Shown piece by piece: positions 35,216 through 44,986 of a DNA stretch of 61,941 bases; positions within the stretch are counted from its first letter, which is position 1, and each line of letters starts with the position of its first letter. The position numbers and the translations under genes are program-made. This DNA comes from JBCCMA01 sp045107005 (GTDB taxonomy: Bacteria > Pseudomonadota > Gammaproteobacteria > Steroidobacterales > JBCCMA01). The stretch covers positions 1 to 61,941 of the forward strand of contig JBGCFP010000053.1 in NCBI GenBank assembly GCA_045107005.1, read 5' to 3'. Below the pieces are notes generated by a model that had not been told where the DNA came from, did no database searches, and was given only the letters and a program-made list of their open reading frames with translations.

Positions 35216-37456
35216 TCAAACACGCTCAACCACGATCCGCACCGGCACGGATTTATACCCCGGCGTCGAACTGTCGGGATCAAAATGTTCGCCCGGAATC
35301 AGCGCGTTCGCCTCGGGAAAATAGGTGGCGCAACAACCCGACGGAATGTCATAGGCAACAACATGCAATCCCTCGAGCCGGTAGCGAAGCGCGTCGGCCG
35401 TCCGATGCGTCAGCGTGACGCGCGCGCCATCCGAAATACCCGCGGCGAGAACATCGTCCGCGTTCATGAACAACACGTTGCGCCGGTTGCGAATGCCTCG
35501 ATAGCGATCGTCGTAGCCGTACACCGTTGTGTTGTATTGATCGTGCGAACGCACTGTGGTCAACGTGAAATCAAACACGTCTTGCCGTACTGGCGCCTCC
35601 GGTAGCGCCGTTACGGCAAACTGTGCCTTGCCGCTGGGGGTCTTCCACACGCGTTCACGCGCAGCGTTGGGAAGATAAAAGCCGCCCGGCTGTTTAAGGC
35701 GAACGTTGAACTGATCGAAACCGTCAATGCTGCGTTCAATCAAATCGCGAATTCGGTCGTAGTCGGCGACCAGCGACGTCCAGTCGACCGTCGCATTCGG
35801 CAAAGCGTGCGCCGCGATGCCGCCCACAATGGCGCACTCCGACTGCAGTGCGGCCGATGCTGGCGTGTTAGCACCGCGCGACGCGTGCACCATCGACATC
35901 GAATCCTCGACGCTGATCGACTGCGGACCGCTGCTTTGTTCGTCCAATTCCGTGCGCCCCAGACAGGGCAGCAGAAAACCCTCTGCACCTGGCGCCAGAT
36001 GACTCCGATTGAGCTTGGTCGCGATGGAGACGGTGAGCTGCTGGCCCGCCAGCGCCTCGCTCACGCCTTGCGGATCGGGCGAGGCCGACACCAGATTGCC
36101 GCCCATGGCGAAAAACGCACGGGCCCTCCCCGCCCGCATGGCGTCGATTGCCTGCACAACCGTATGCCCCGGTTCTCGGGGCATCGCGGCGCCGATGCCG
36201 CGTTCAAGACCATCCAGGAACGGCGCCGACGGCGTCTCCCAAATACCCATCGTCCGGTCACCCTGCACGTTGCTGTGGCCACGAATTGGGCAGATGCCGG
36301 CACCAGGTCGTCCAACGTTTCCCTTGATCAGCGCCAGGTTAGCGAGGGCGCGAACGTTTTGTGTTCCGTGGCAATGCTGAGTAATACCCATACCGTAAGC
36401 AACGATCGACGCCTTCGAATGCGCGTACACATCCGCCGCCTCTTCCAATTGAGCGCGCGTCAACCCGCTTTGCGTTTCCAACGTTGCCCACGGGATCGAG
36501 TCAACAAATTCGATGAGAGCCTCAAGGCCCTGTGTGTGCGACTCAACAAACTCGCTGTCCACACCAGCAGGGTGCACAATGAGTGCTTTGAGCAAACCAT
36601 TAATCGCTGCAATGTCTCCGCCGATACGCAAAGGGTAATAGTGCGTTGCCAGCTCGGTGGAACGTCCCGTCAGCATCTGCGCAGGGCTTTGCGGATCCGT
36701 GAAGCGCTGCAGACCGCGTTCGCGCAACGGATTGAACACCACAATGCTGGCGCCACGTTTTGCCGCGTCGCGCAGCGTCCCCAGCATGCGCGGATGGTTG
36801 GTGCCGGGGTTGTGACCGAAACTGAACAGCGCATCACAAGCAGCGAAATCACCCAGCGTCGCCGTGCCTTTGCCAACGCCAATGGACATGGGCAAGCCCA
36901 CACTCGACGCCTCGTGGCACAAATTGGAGCAGTCGGGAAAGTTGTTTGTGCCAAGCAACCGCACCATCATTTGCAGCAGGAACGCCGCTTCATTGCTGGT
37001 GCGGCCAGACGTGTAGTATTCGGCCTCGTGCGGGCTCTTCAGTTCGCGTAGCGTTTTGCCAATGAGCGCGTAAGCGGCATCCCAGGTCGTTTCCTCATAC
37101 CGATCGGTCGAGCGGTTGTAACGCATTGGCTGAGTGAGTCGACCTTGCGCTTCAAGCCAGTGATCGGATTGCTCGCGCAACGACGTCACGGAGTGCTCGG
37201 CGAACAGCGCGGGCGTCGCCCGTTTTGCGGTCGCTTCCCAAGCTACGGCTTTCGCCCCGTTTTCACAGTATTCGAATGAACCGTGTGGATTGCTGTCGGG
37301 CCACGCGCAACCGGGGCAATCGAAACCGTCCGGCTTGTTCATCGACAGCAGTGTGCGATTGCCTTTCCACACGATCTGCTGCTCACGCAGGTGTTGAGTC
37401 GCCGCTTTTAACGCCGCCCAGCCGCCCGCTGCGGTTTTGTTTTCGTCGTCACTCAC
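35216..37456 (-). CDS. YdeP-like molybdopterin oxidoreductase (FdhF superfamily)
   Basis: 746 residues from a GTG at 37456. FDCPGCAWPD (a reduced N-terminal Cys motif), TSGRTSNEAAFLLQ, FPDCSNLCHEASS, GICPIRGHSNVQGDRTMG and HDQYNTTVYGYDDRYRG match the YdeP branch of the formate-dehydrogenase/DMSO-reductase superfamily. No selenocysteine codon is apparent. E. coli YdeP is linked to acid resistance; the substrate is unknown. The GTG overlaps the FdhD stop by eight bases. Confidence 0.87.
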   Translation of the reverse strand: MSDDENKTAAGGWAALKAATQHLREQQIVWKGNRTLLSMNKPDGFDCPGCAWPDSNPHGSFEYCENGAKAVAWEATAKRATPALFAEHSVTSLREQSDHWLEAQGRLTQPMRYNRSTDRYEETTWDAAYALIGKTLRELKSPHEAEYYTSGRTSNEAAFLLQMMVRLLGTNNFPDCSNLCHEASSVGLPMSIGVGKGTATLGDFAACDALFSFGHNPGTNHPRMLGTLRDAAKRGASIVVFNPLRERGLQRFTDPQSPAQMLTGRSTELATHYYPLRIGGDIAAINGLLKALIVHPAGVDSEFVESHTQGLEALIEFVDSIPWATLETQSGLTRAQLEEAADVYAHSKASIVAYGMGITQHCHGTQNVRALANLALIKGNVGRPGAGICPIRGHSNVQGDRTMGIWETPSAPFLDGLERGIGAAMPREPGHTVVQAIDAMRAGRARAFFAMGGNLVSASPDPQGVSEALAGQQLTVSIATKLNRSHLAPGAEGFLLPCLGRTELDEQSSGPQSISVEDSMSMVHASRGANTPASAALQSECAIVGGIAAHALPNATVDWTSLVADYDRIRDLIERSIDGFDQFNVRLKQPGGFYLPNAARERVWKTPSGKAQFAVTALPEAPVRQDVFDFTLTTVRSHDQYNTTVYGYDDRYRGIRNRRNVLFMNADDVLAAGISDGARVTLTHRTADALRYRLEGLHVVAYDIPSGCCATYFPEANALIPGEHFDPDSSTPGYKSVPVRIVVERV

Positions 37457-38237
37457 GAGCCGATTCCGGGGTGAAGATGCTGTGGTTGTCGTCACGCGCA
37501 ATCGCCACCATGTTCATGCCGAGCGACGCGGCCAGATCGACCGCGAGCGTCGTGGGCGCCGATATCGCCACCAGCGTCGCTACGTTGTGAGTCGCGGCCT
37601 TTTGCACCAGCTCGTAACTGAGGCGGCTGCTCATTAACACGTAGCCAGCAGCGTCATCGTTGGCGCGCGCGCGGGCGCCAAGCAGCTTGTCCAATGCATT
37701 GTGTCGACCGATGTCTTCGCGCACCAGCGCAATGTCGCCGCGCGAATCACACCACGCCGCGGCGTGCACCGAGCGGGTCTGCTGGTTCAAAGGCTGGTGC
37801 GCACGAAGACCGGTGACCGACCGCTGGATGACATCGGCCCTGGGCAGCGCCCGACGGGTCACCGGTTCCAGCGCCACGATGGCATCGTCCATCGATGTCA
37901 CGCCGCATAACCCACAGCTGGAGCGTGCCGCGACACTGCGCGATCGCACTGCCGGTCGCTCGCCGTTCGGTGTGATGACGTTGACCACAAAACCGGGCGC
38001 GCGCTCGTAGACTTCAGCGCGCAGCACCGGTGTTGACAGACTCAAGTAGCGCTCGCTGAGCAAGAAACCGACGGCAAGATCTGCAAGCGCCACCGGGCTC
38101 GCCATCGTCACGACGGTGGCGTGCTGATTGAGATGAATCTCGACCGGCACTTCATCGGCCAGCGCATGCTGATGCTCGCGCGCATCGCCTTGCGGCGTGC
38201 GCCGATGCAACGTTTTTGTCGTGCAGCCCGTGTCCAT
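37449..38237 (-). CDS. fdhD: FdhD formate dehydrogenase accessory sulfurtransferase
   Basis: 262 residues. SSCGLCGV (C108, C111) is the catalytic Cys loop that passes sulfur from IscS to the molybdenum cofactor; REDIGRHNALDK and SSRLSYELVQKA are further FdhD signatures. It is coupled to the YdeP-like gene, whose product is its likely client. ATG at 38237 chosen over a GTG at 38288. Confidence 0.93.
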   Translation of the reverse strand: MDTGCTTKTLHRRTPQGDAREHQHALADEVPVEIHLNQHATVVTMASPVALADLAVGFLLSERYLSLSTPVLRAEVYERAPGFVVNVITPNGERPAVRSRSVAARSSCGLCGVTSMDDAIVALEPVTRRALPRADVIQRSVTGLRAHQPLNQQTRSVHAAAWCDSRGDIALVREDIGRHNALDKLLGARARANDDAAGYVLMSSRLSYELVQKAATHNVATLVAISAPTTLAVDLAASLGMNMVAIARDDNHSIFTPESARE

Positions 38238-38311
38238 GGGGTTCCATACGTGTCGTTCCACAACAAAAGTGTAACGCACTCGCCGCACCAGCGGCGTCGG
38301 CGGCCCAAAAG

Positions 38312-38959
38312 TCAGTGCGGCGCGTCTTTCAGCAACGCGTCGATGGCATCGGCCAATGGCTCCGGGTCGACCCAGGGCTGAGAAAGGACCACACGACGCT
38401 CGGTATCAATCAGAAACGCGGCGGACGGCGCTCCGCCGTACCGCTGCCACACGTTGTTGTCGAGGTTGTCCACAACAAACAGCGCGTTGGACTGCATGGC
38501 TTGCTGCGCCGCGCGGGCGCTGTCCTGACGCTCTACCCAGGTGACGGCTTGCGGGTTGCGCACCCCGGTCAATCGGTTAATCCACGGGTCCCATTCCTCA
38601 TCAGAGTACGGGCTCTGCGCCCCGACCGGATGCGCCTCTTGCGTGTACACGACCAAAAACGTCACTTGACCCAGGTATTTTTCTCGCACCGGATGCATGT
38701 AGAAACGCCGGTAGCGAAACACCGGGCAGGTGTAACTGCCCAATTGCACAACCACCGGCTGGTGCTGAGCCAATTTCGCCAGCTCGTGCTCAACGCCATC
38801 AATGTCCGTCAACACGAAGTTGGGCGCGAGCTGCCCGGGCTGCGGCGCCTGCGTCGAAAAATGTTCCAGTGACTCGCCCGCTTCAATCGGAAACAAGCGG
38901 GCACAGCCGCTTGCGCAAAACAGTGCACCGACAACCACCAATAATCGCCATCCAGTCAT
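38312..38959 (-). CDS. Deiodinase-like thioredoxin-fold lipoprotein (Cys form)
   Basis: 215 residues. A lipobox CASGC (Cys19) predicts a lipoprotein. After APNFVLTDIDGVEHEL, the active-site segment GSYTCPVFRYR (C78) aligns with the deiodinase motif where animals use selenocysteine, and VVYTQEAHPVG matches the conserved EAHP loop. Bacterial members are thioredoxin-like redox proteins; reductive dehalogenation or peroxidase activity are possible. Start ATG chosen at the signal peptide. Confidence 0.82.
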   Translation of the reverse strand: MTGWRLLVVVGALFCASGCARLFPIEAGESLEHFSTQAPQPGQLAPNFVLTDIDGVEHELAKLAQHQPVVVQLGSYTCPVFRYRRFYMHPVREKYLGQVTFLVVYTQEAHPVGAQSPYSDEEWDPWINRLTGVRNPQAVTWVERQDSARAAQQAMQSNALFVVDNLDNNVWQRYGGAPSAAFLIDTERRVVLSQPWVDPEPLADAIDALLKDAPH

Positions 38960-39109
38960 ACACCGAGCATGCCACGACAGGCGATGGGATCTCATCACGA
39001 AATCATGAAATCCAGCGCCTCGCCTTACGACCTCGAGCGCTTGACTGGCGCGTGCGCGCCCACTGGCATTACACTGCCGCCACTCTCATCGCTACCTTTG
39101 GTGCCAGCT

Positions 39110-41335
39110 ATGTCCGCGTCTCTTCGTTCATTGCACCTGCCGGCCATTGCCACGCTGGCCCTTTATTCAGGCTTGCTCGTGGGCTGTGCATCAGCGCCGA
39201 TCGAAAGCGCCGCCGATACCGAACTTCGACGTCTTGCCAGCATCGCCGAGCGTGTGGAAATCGTGCGCGATAACTTCGGCGTGCCGCACATCTACGGCGA
39301 GTCAGACGCCGATGCGGTGTTTGGCCTGCTCTACGCCCAGGCCGAAGACGACTTCAATCGCATCGAACAAAACTACATCTGGGCCACCGGTCGGCTGGCC
39401 GAAGTGGAAGGCGAAGCGGCGCTGTTCAGCGATTTGCGCGCACGCCTGTTCATGACGGTGGAGGAAGCCAAGGCCGCTTACGCAGACGCCCCGGGCTGGC
39501 TCAAAGCTCTGTGTGATGCGTATGCGGATGGATTAAACTACTACCTCATCACACATCCGGACGTCACGCCGCGACTGCTCACGCGCTTCGAACCGTGGAT
39601 GCCGATGTTCTTCAGCGAAGGTTCCATCGGTGGAGATATTGAAAGCGTCGACACAGCGGGCATCCGAAACTTTTACGGTGCCGACACTGACGCGCCAGCG
39701 GTGGCCCAAACGCAGGCGAGGTTTCCGGAACCGAAAGGCTCCAACGGTTTTGCCATTGCGCGCGACCTGACCGCCAACGGCAACACGCTGTTCCTGATCA
39801 ACCCGCACACCTCCTTCTATTTCCGGCCCGAAGTGCACGTGGTCAGTCAGGAAGGCCTCAATGCCTATGGCGCGGTCACCTGGGGGCAGTTCTTCGTCTA
39901 CCAGGGTTTTAACGAGAATACCGGCTGGATGCACACCTCAACCTACGTCGATTTCAAAGATCAGTTCGTCGAGGATGTGTTTGAAAAAGACGGCGAGCTG
40001 GTTTACCGCTACGGCGATGAACTGCGGCCAGTCGACGTTTCCTCGGTCACGCTCAAATATCGCGACGGCGGCAAAATGGCCGAGCGCCGCTTTCCGATGT
40101 ATCACACGCATCACGGACCGATCACACATCGTATCGATGGCAAATGGGTCGCAACAAAACTCAACTGGGACCCGGTCCACGCGCTGCGCCAATCGTTCGT
40201 GCGCACGAAGCTGCGCAATCACGATGAATTTCGCGAGATGATGCGCATCCGACGCAACTCGTCGAACAACACCGTTTACGCCGATTCATCGGGCAACATC
40301 GCGTACTACCACGGCAACTTTATTCCGCGTCGTGATCCGCAGTTCGACTATTCGAAGCCGGTGGACGGCACCGATCCCGCCACCGACTGGCAAGGCTTGC
40401 ACACCGTCGAAGAGACCATCAGCATTCTCAACCCGCCCAACGGCTGGATTCAGAACTGCAACTCAACACCGTTTACCGCGGCTGGACCATTCAGCCCCAA
40501 GCGCGAGGATTACCCCGTTTACATGGCACCTGACGCCGAGAATTTTCGCGGCGTGCACGCGGTTAACGTGCTGTCGGGACAGACTGAGCTTACGTTGGAG
40601 GCACTTCTGGATCTGGCCTACGACCCTGCGATGACCGCGTTCGACGTGTTGCTGCCCGGTTTGTTCGACGCTTACGCCATGCATGAGGACAAGTTCCCAC
40701 AGCTCAGTGACGCCATCTCACTGTTGCGCGCGTGGGACCGAAAGGCTGGCGTCGACTCCGTTGCGATGACATTGGCGCACTTTTACGGATTGCGACTGGC
40801 AGCTGAAGCCACCACGCCCCCTGACCTCAATTCGCGCAGTGTCGAATTCATGCAATTTCTGGCGACGCAAACGCCAACGTCGCAACGCGTTTCGGTCCTT
40901 GCCGATACGCTCGCCGAGCTGACCGACGACTACGGTCAGTGGCGAACAACCTGGGGTGAGGTTAATCGTTTTCAGCGTTTAACCGGTGACATCGTGCAAC
41001 CGCATGACGACGCTGCGCCAAGTCTGGCCGTCGGTTTTGGATCCGGACGCTGGGGCGCTCTGGCGTCGTTTGGTGCCAGGCGCTATCCGGGCACCAAGCG
41101 CTTGTACGGATCGTCTGGCAACAGTTTTGTGGCAGTCGTGGAGTTTGGCGAGCGTGTACGGGCCAAATCCATGCTCGCCGGTGGCCAGAGCGGCGATCCG
41201 GCGTCACCGCATTTTGACGATCAAGCTCAACGCTACGTCGAACGGCAGTTTAAGGAAGTGGCCTACTATCGCGACGATGTCGACGCGCGCGCAGTGCGTC
41301 GTTATCGTCCCGGTTACGGTGACGGCGCCCCATAA
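39110..41335 (+). CDS. Penicillin-acylase-family Ntn hydrolase lipoprotein
   Basis: 741 residues. Lipobox LLVGC (Cys26). VRDNFGVPHIYGESDADAVFGLLYAQAEDDF is the alpha-chain start of penicillin/AHL acylases; PEPKGSNGFAIA supplies the self-cleavage site Gly210/Ser211, so Ser211 becomes the N-terminal nucleophile of the beta chain. Family enzymes cleave amides such as beta-lactam side chains, N-acyl homoserine lactones or lipopeptides. Lipid anchoring is atypical because many are soluble periplasmic proteins. The 3' end overlaps the convergent phosphatase gene by 22 bases. Confidence 0.87.
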   Translation: MSASLRSLHLPAIATLALYSGLLVGCASAPIESAADTELRRLASIAERVEIVRDNFGVPHIYGESDADAVFGLLYAQAEDDFNRIEQNYIWATGRLAEVEGEAALFSDLRARLFMTVEEAKAAYADAPGWLKALCDAYADGLNYYLITHPDVTPRLLTRFEPWMPMFFSEGSIGGDIESVDTAGIRNFYGADTDAPAVAQTQARFPEPKGSNGFAIARDLTANGNTLFLINPHTSFYFRPEVHVVSQEGLNAYGAVTWGQFFVYQGFNENTGWMHTSTYVDFKDQFVEDVFEKDGELVYRYGDELRPVDVSSVTLKYRDGGKMAERRFPMYHTHHGPITHRIDGKWVATKLNWDPVHALRQSFVRTKLRNHDEFREMMRIRRNSSNNTVYADSSGNIAYYHGNFIPRRDPQFDYSKPVDGTDPATDWQGLHTVEETISILNPPNGWIQNCNSTPFTAAGPFSPKREDYPVYMAPDAENFRGVHAVNVLSGQTELTLEALLDLAYDPAMTAFDVLLPGLFDAYAMHEDKFPQLSDAISLLRAWDRKAGVDSVAMTLAHFYGLRLAAEATTPPDLNSRSVEFMQFLATQTPTSQRVSVLADTLAELTDDYGQWRTTWGEVNRFQRLTGDIVQPHDDAAPSLAVGFGSGRWGALASFGARRYPGTKRLYGSSGNSFVAVVEFGERVRAKSMLAGGQSGDPASPHFDDQAQRYVERQFKEVAYYRDDVDARAVRRYRPGYGDGAP

Positions 41336-41835
41336 GTCGTGTGCACAGCACCAGCGCCGCGGTCGTTATTGACGAAAATGGTAACCAGATTGTCAAAATC
41401 ATCCTCGTTGATTGGCTGCGGAAGTTCGTCGGGCAACTCAGCACCAAACGCGGTCACAATGCTGCCCACGGTATTGCTGTGCCCGACCACCAGAACATTC
41501 TGGCCGAGATGCTCGGACATCACGCGTGCGGCGAGCTGCGCCGGCGAGGTGTAGGTTTGCACGGTTAGACCCAAAGCGTTCGCGGTGGGCGTGGCCGTCT
41601 GGCGCGTACGTCGGGTGTCGGTCGAATACACCGCCTGAATGTTCGCGCCAGCCAGACGGGTTGCCAGCGCCTGCGCACGAGCTTGCCCGGCGGGCGTTAG
41701 ATCCGGATCACTGACCCCCAACACTTTTTCGGCGTGACGCACGGTGACGATCACCGTCTGCGGTCCGGCGCAACCGGTCAGCGTGACGACAAATAACAGC
41801 ATCAGTAGCGCCGCAGTCTTCATTCTTTTTTGCAT
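41314..41835 (-). CDS. Histidine phosphatase family lipoprotein
   Basis: 173 residues with lipobox VTLTGC. TVRHAEKV (phosphohistidine RHA form), LTPAGQARAQALA, YSTDTRRTRQTA and VVGHSNTVG are the phosphoglycerate-mutase-like/SixA-type signatures. Extracytoplasmic targeting suggests a phosphomonoesterase acting in the periplasm. Another ATG at 41823 is possible. Downstream of the DUF1499 gene by 12 bases. Confidence 0.87.
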   Translation of the reverse strand: MQKRMKTAALLMLLFVVTLTGCAGPQTVIVTVRHAEKVLGVSDPDLTPAGQARAQALATRLAGANIQAVYSTDTRRTRQTATPTANALGLTVQTYTSPAQLAARVMSEHLGQNVLVVGHSNTVGSIVTAFGAELPDELPQPINEDDFDNLVTIFVNNDRGAGAVHTTYGAPSP

Positions 41836-41847
41836 AGTACTGGTCTC

Positions 41848-42360
41848 TCAGCTGGCCTCGTGTTGCGCAAGACTCGCCAGGATCGCGCGAACTCGCTTCA
41901 GGTTTGCGCCCATGTCGCTGTAGCCAATCTGACTGCGACTGTAGATGGCGATATGGGCCGTACCTTGGGCGGTACCCTCCACGGCTTCGACCACCACGGT
42001 GTCCGGAAACTGCATCAGGCTTGTGCGCACAACGAACCGCAACGTCGTGTCCTGCGAACCATCGTCCACCCGTTCGCTTCCCGGCAGAGCCTGAAGCGCG
42101 CTGCGCGCCGCCTGAGCGAGGCGCTTTGCATCAAGCGCGTAAACGGGGCTCTCGACGTCTACGGATGCCGGATCGCACAGCTGTGGCGGACATACTAGTG
42201 CCTGATTGGGCTTTGGCCCCTTTTCGAGGCCGCGGAAATCGACCGGCCCGAGATCAGGTGGCCCGGCAACGCGGGCCCACACGTTGTCGAAACCGATTAG
42301 CTTGCCAACGACAAACAGCGCCGCGAATACGCCGACAACAATGAGAACGCGCTTGAGCAT
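41848..42360 (-). CDS. DUF1499 family protein
   Basis: 170 residues: one N-terminal membrane helix, then FRGLEKGPKPNQALVCPPQLC, RFVVRTSLMQFPDTVVVEAV and IAIYSRSQIGYSDMGANLKRVR, the pattern of DUF1499. Function unknown; often membrane-linked. Likely co-transcribed with the phosphatase. Confidence 0.82.
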   Translation of the reverse strand: MLKRVLIVVGVFAALFVVGKLIGFDNVWARVAGPPDLGPVDFRGLEKGPKPNQALVCPPQLCDPASVDVESPVYALDAKRLAQAARSALQALPGSERVDDGSQDTTLRFVVRTSLMQFPDTVVVEAVEGTAQGTAHIAIYSRSQIGYSDMGANLKRVRAILASLAQHEAS

Positions 42361-42593
42361 GGTGATTTGGCCCGTATTTTGTCAAATTCCGTGGCAGCTT
42401 GGCACCATGACGGTGCCGGCGCAAACCGATCGGAATTCAAGCCTGGACGTCGCAGGTCGCTAACGTCGTTAAGTGGTGAAAGATTCCCGCAACGCGTCGC
42501 GTCGTTTCCGGTACCATGGCGCGCGCTCACGAACCCGGAACCGCCCAAATTCGTGCGCGCACGACCCAAAACTCGACTGCAACGCAGGACATC
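42361..42593. other. Divergent intergenic region
   Basis: 233 bases between the DUF1499 and SulP genes. No convincing promoter pair or hairpin seen. Confidence 0.4.
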
Positions 42594-44084
42594 ATGTTCG
42601 ACACTATCAAGAGAGACTGGCTCGGCAACGCGCGTAACGACCTGCTGGCCGGCACCGTCGTCGCGCTCGCGCTGATTCCCGAAGCCATCGCGTTTTCCAT
42701 CATCGCTGGCGTCGACCCCAAAGTCGGGCTGTACGCATCGTTTTGTATCGCGGTAGTGACCGCGTTCATCGGCGGGCGCACCGGGATGATCAGCGCGGCA
42801 ACTGGCGCCATGGCACTGCTGATGGTCACGCTGGTCAAGGCGCACGGCCTGGAGTATTTGCTCGCGGCCACGTTGCTGACGGGTGTGCTCCAAATCGCAG
42901 CAGGCTTCCTGCGCCTGGGTAGCTTGATGCGCTTCGTGTCGCGTTCGGTCGTCACGGGGTTTGTTAATGCGCTGGCTATACTTATCTTTATGGCTCAGCT
43001 GCCCGAGCTAACCAACGTGACTTGGCACGTGTACGCCATGACCGCCGCAGGTCTTGGCATCATCTATTTGTTCCCGCGTCTGCCCGTGATCGGCCAGGCC
43101 ATTCCGTCGCCGCTGATCTGCATCGTCTCACTGACAGCTGTCGCCATGACGACCGGCCTGGACATACGGACCGTCGGCGACATGGGGCAACTGCCCGATA
43201 CGCTGCCGGTGTTCCTGTGGCCGGACGTGCCGCTCAACATGGCGACGCTTACGATCATTTTTCCCTACGCGGCCGCGCTGTCTGTGGTCGGACTGTTGGA
43301 ATCGATGATGACCGCAACCATCGTTGACGATCTGACCGACACGGACAGCGACAAAAATCGCGAATGCAAAGCGCAAGGCGTGGCCAACATTGGCGCAGGT
43401 CTGCTTGGCGGCATGGCAGGATGCGCGATGATCGGACAATCGATCATTAACGTGAAATCCGGCGGACGCGGGCGCCTGTCGTCCTTTACGGCCGGCACGC
43501 TGCTACTGATCATGGTTGTTTTCCTTGATGAGTGGATCAGTCGCATTCCGATGGCGGCCTTGGTCGCGGTCATGATCATGGTCTCGATCGGCACATTCTC
43601 ATGGCAATCATTGCTCGACCTGAAAAAGCACCCCCTGTCGACGAACGTGGTCATGATCTCAACGGTCGCCGTTGTCGTCATGACTCACAATCTGGCACTC
43701 GGCGTATTCGTTGGGGTGCTGCTTGGCGCGTTGTTCTTTGCAAACAAGATAGCGCGCTTTATGCTAATCAAAAGCGAGCTGATGGATGAGAGCACGCGGC
43801 GTTACGAAGTGATCGGCCAGGTATTCTTCGCGTCGTCTGACCAGTTCTTCGCCTCGTTTGATTTCAAGGAAGTGGTTGATAAAGTGATCATCGACCTGTC
43901 TCAGGCGCACTTTTGGGATATAACGTCCGTGGGCGGTCTGGACAAAGCCGTCATCAAGTTTCGCCGGGAAGGCACCGAGGTGGACGTCGTGGGCATGAAC
44001 GCCGCGACACGCACGGTGGTCGGTCGGTTCGGCGTGTACGACAAACCCGAAGAAGTCGAAAAATTAATGGCAGGTCACCCATGA
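42594..44084 (+). CDS. SulP family anion transporter with STAS domain
   Basis: 496 residues. DLLAGTVVALALIPEAIAFSIIAGVDPKVGLYA is the SulP core signature; VVGLLESMMTATIVDDLTDTDSDKNRE is the conserved cytosolic region; the C-terminal ~90 residues (VIIDLSQAHFWDITSVGGLD) form a STAS domain. SulP proteins exchange or co-transport sulfate, bicarbonate or dicarboxylates. AGGA before the ATG supports this start, 26 codons into the open frame. Coupled by ATGA to the stress protein gene, a common SulP pairing. Confidence 0.9.
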   Translation: MFDTIKRDWLGNARNDLLAGTVVALALIPEAIAFSIIAGVDPKVGLYASFCIAVVTAFIGGRTGMISAATGAMALLMVTLVKAHGLEYLLAATLLTGVLQIAAGFLRLGSLMRFVSRSVVTGFVNALAILIFMAQLPELTNVTWHVYAMTAAGLGIIYLFPRLPVIGQAIPSPLICIVSLTAVAMTTGLDIRTVGDMGQLPDTLPVFLWPDVPLNMATLTIIFPYAAALSVVGLLESMMTATIVDDLTDTDSDKNRECKAQGVANIGAGLLGGMAGCAMIGQSIINVKSGGRGRLSSFTAGTLLLIMVVFLDEWISRIPMAALVAVMIMVSIGTFSWQSLLDLKKHPLSTNVVMISTVAVVVMTHNLALGVFVGVLLGALFFANKIARFMLIKSELMDESTRRYEVIGQVFFASSDQFFASFDFKEVVDKVIIDLSQAHFWDITSVGGLDKAVIKFRREGTEVDVVGMNAATRTVVGRFGVYDKPEEVEKLMAGHP

Positions 44085-44950
44085 GCGAATCCCAAGAGAA
44101 AACGACGATCACGGCGTGCATAGACGGATCGGTCATCACTAATGCCATCGTGGACACGGCGGCATGGGCAAGTAACCTGCTGGACTCTCCGCTGCGGTTT
44201 CTGCACGTACTGGAAAAAGCCGAAACACCAATCACCGATCGGTCGGGTGCCATCGGTCCGGGAAGCGCCAGTCACTTGCTGGACGAGCTCACCGAACTCG
44301 ACGAAAAGCGCGGCAAGATCGCCATGGAGCTGGGCAAGCACATGCTCGCGGACGCCGAGCAGCGCGCGTGCGATGCCGGCGTGGCAGACGTGACCTTGCA
44401 CCAGCGTCACGGCGATTTGCTCGATGCCTTGCTGACCTGCGAATCCAACACCAGTCTGTTTGTTATCGGGCGTATGGGTGCCGATCATGAAAACGAAATC
44501 AAAGCGCTTGGCGCCCAGTTCGAAAGCCTGATACGCGCGATTCACACACCGACGCTGGTAACAGTGGGTGCTTTCTCTCCGCCCGCGAGTTTCATGATTG
44601 CCTACGACGGCAGTGACACCGCTGACAAAGCCATCGCCGGCATCGCCAACACCGACGTACTCAAGTCTATGTGCGGCCACGTGGTCATGGTGGGCGCGGA
44701 TAACGAGCAGAATCAGCAGAGCTTACGACGCGCGTGCGAACTGCTGACGTCCAGCGGGCACGACGATATCAAGAGTCACCTGCGCCAAGGTAACGTGGTC
44801 GAAGCGCTAACCACCTTTCGCGACGAGCACGAAATCGGCCTTTTGGTGATGGGCGCCTACGGACACTCGCGCGTGCGCGATTTCTTCGTCGGCAGCAACA
44901 CGTCGAAAATGATCAGTCACAGCGTCGTGCCGCTCCTGTTGCTGCGCTGA
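44081..44950 (+). CDS. Tandem universal stress protein
   Basis: 289 residues with two UspA-like halves. The second half has VMGAYGHSRVRDFFVGSNTSKM, the ATP-binding G-x2-G-x9-G-S/T motif; the first (VIGRMGADHENEIK) is degenerate. Overlaps the SulP gene, so it may regulate transport by binding the STAS region or nucleotides. Confidence 0.88.
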   Translation: MSESQEKTTITACIDGSVITNAIVDTAAWASNLLDSPLRFLHVLEKAETPITDRSGAIGPGSASHLLDELTELDEKRGKIAMELGKHMLADAEQRACDAGVADVTLHQRHGDLLDALLTCESNTSLFVIGRMGADHENEIKALGAQFESLIRAIHTPTLVTVGAFSPPASFMIAYDGSDTADKAIAGIANTDVLKSMCGHVVMVGADNEQNQQSLRRACELLTSSGHDDIKSHLRQGNVVEALTTFRDEHEIGLLVMGAYGHSRVRDFFVGSNTSKMISHSVVPLLLLR

Positions 44951-44986
44951 CCACACAAGTTTGACGCCTTGCGCTGCAGACGCGCG

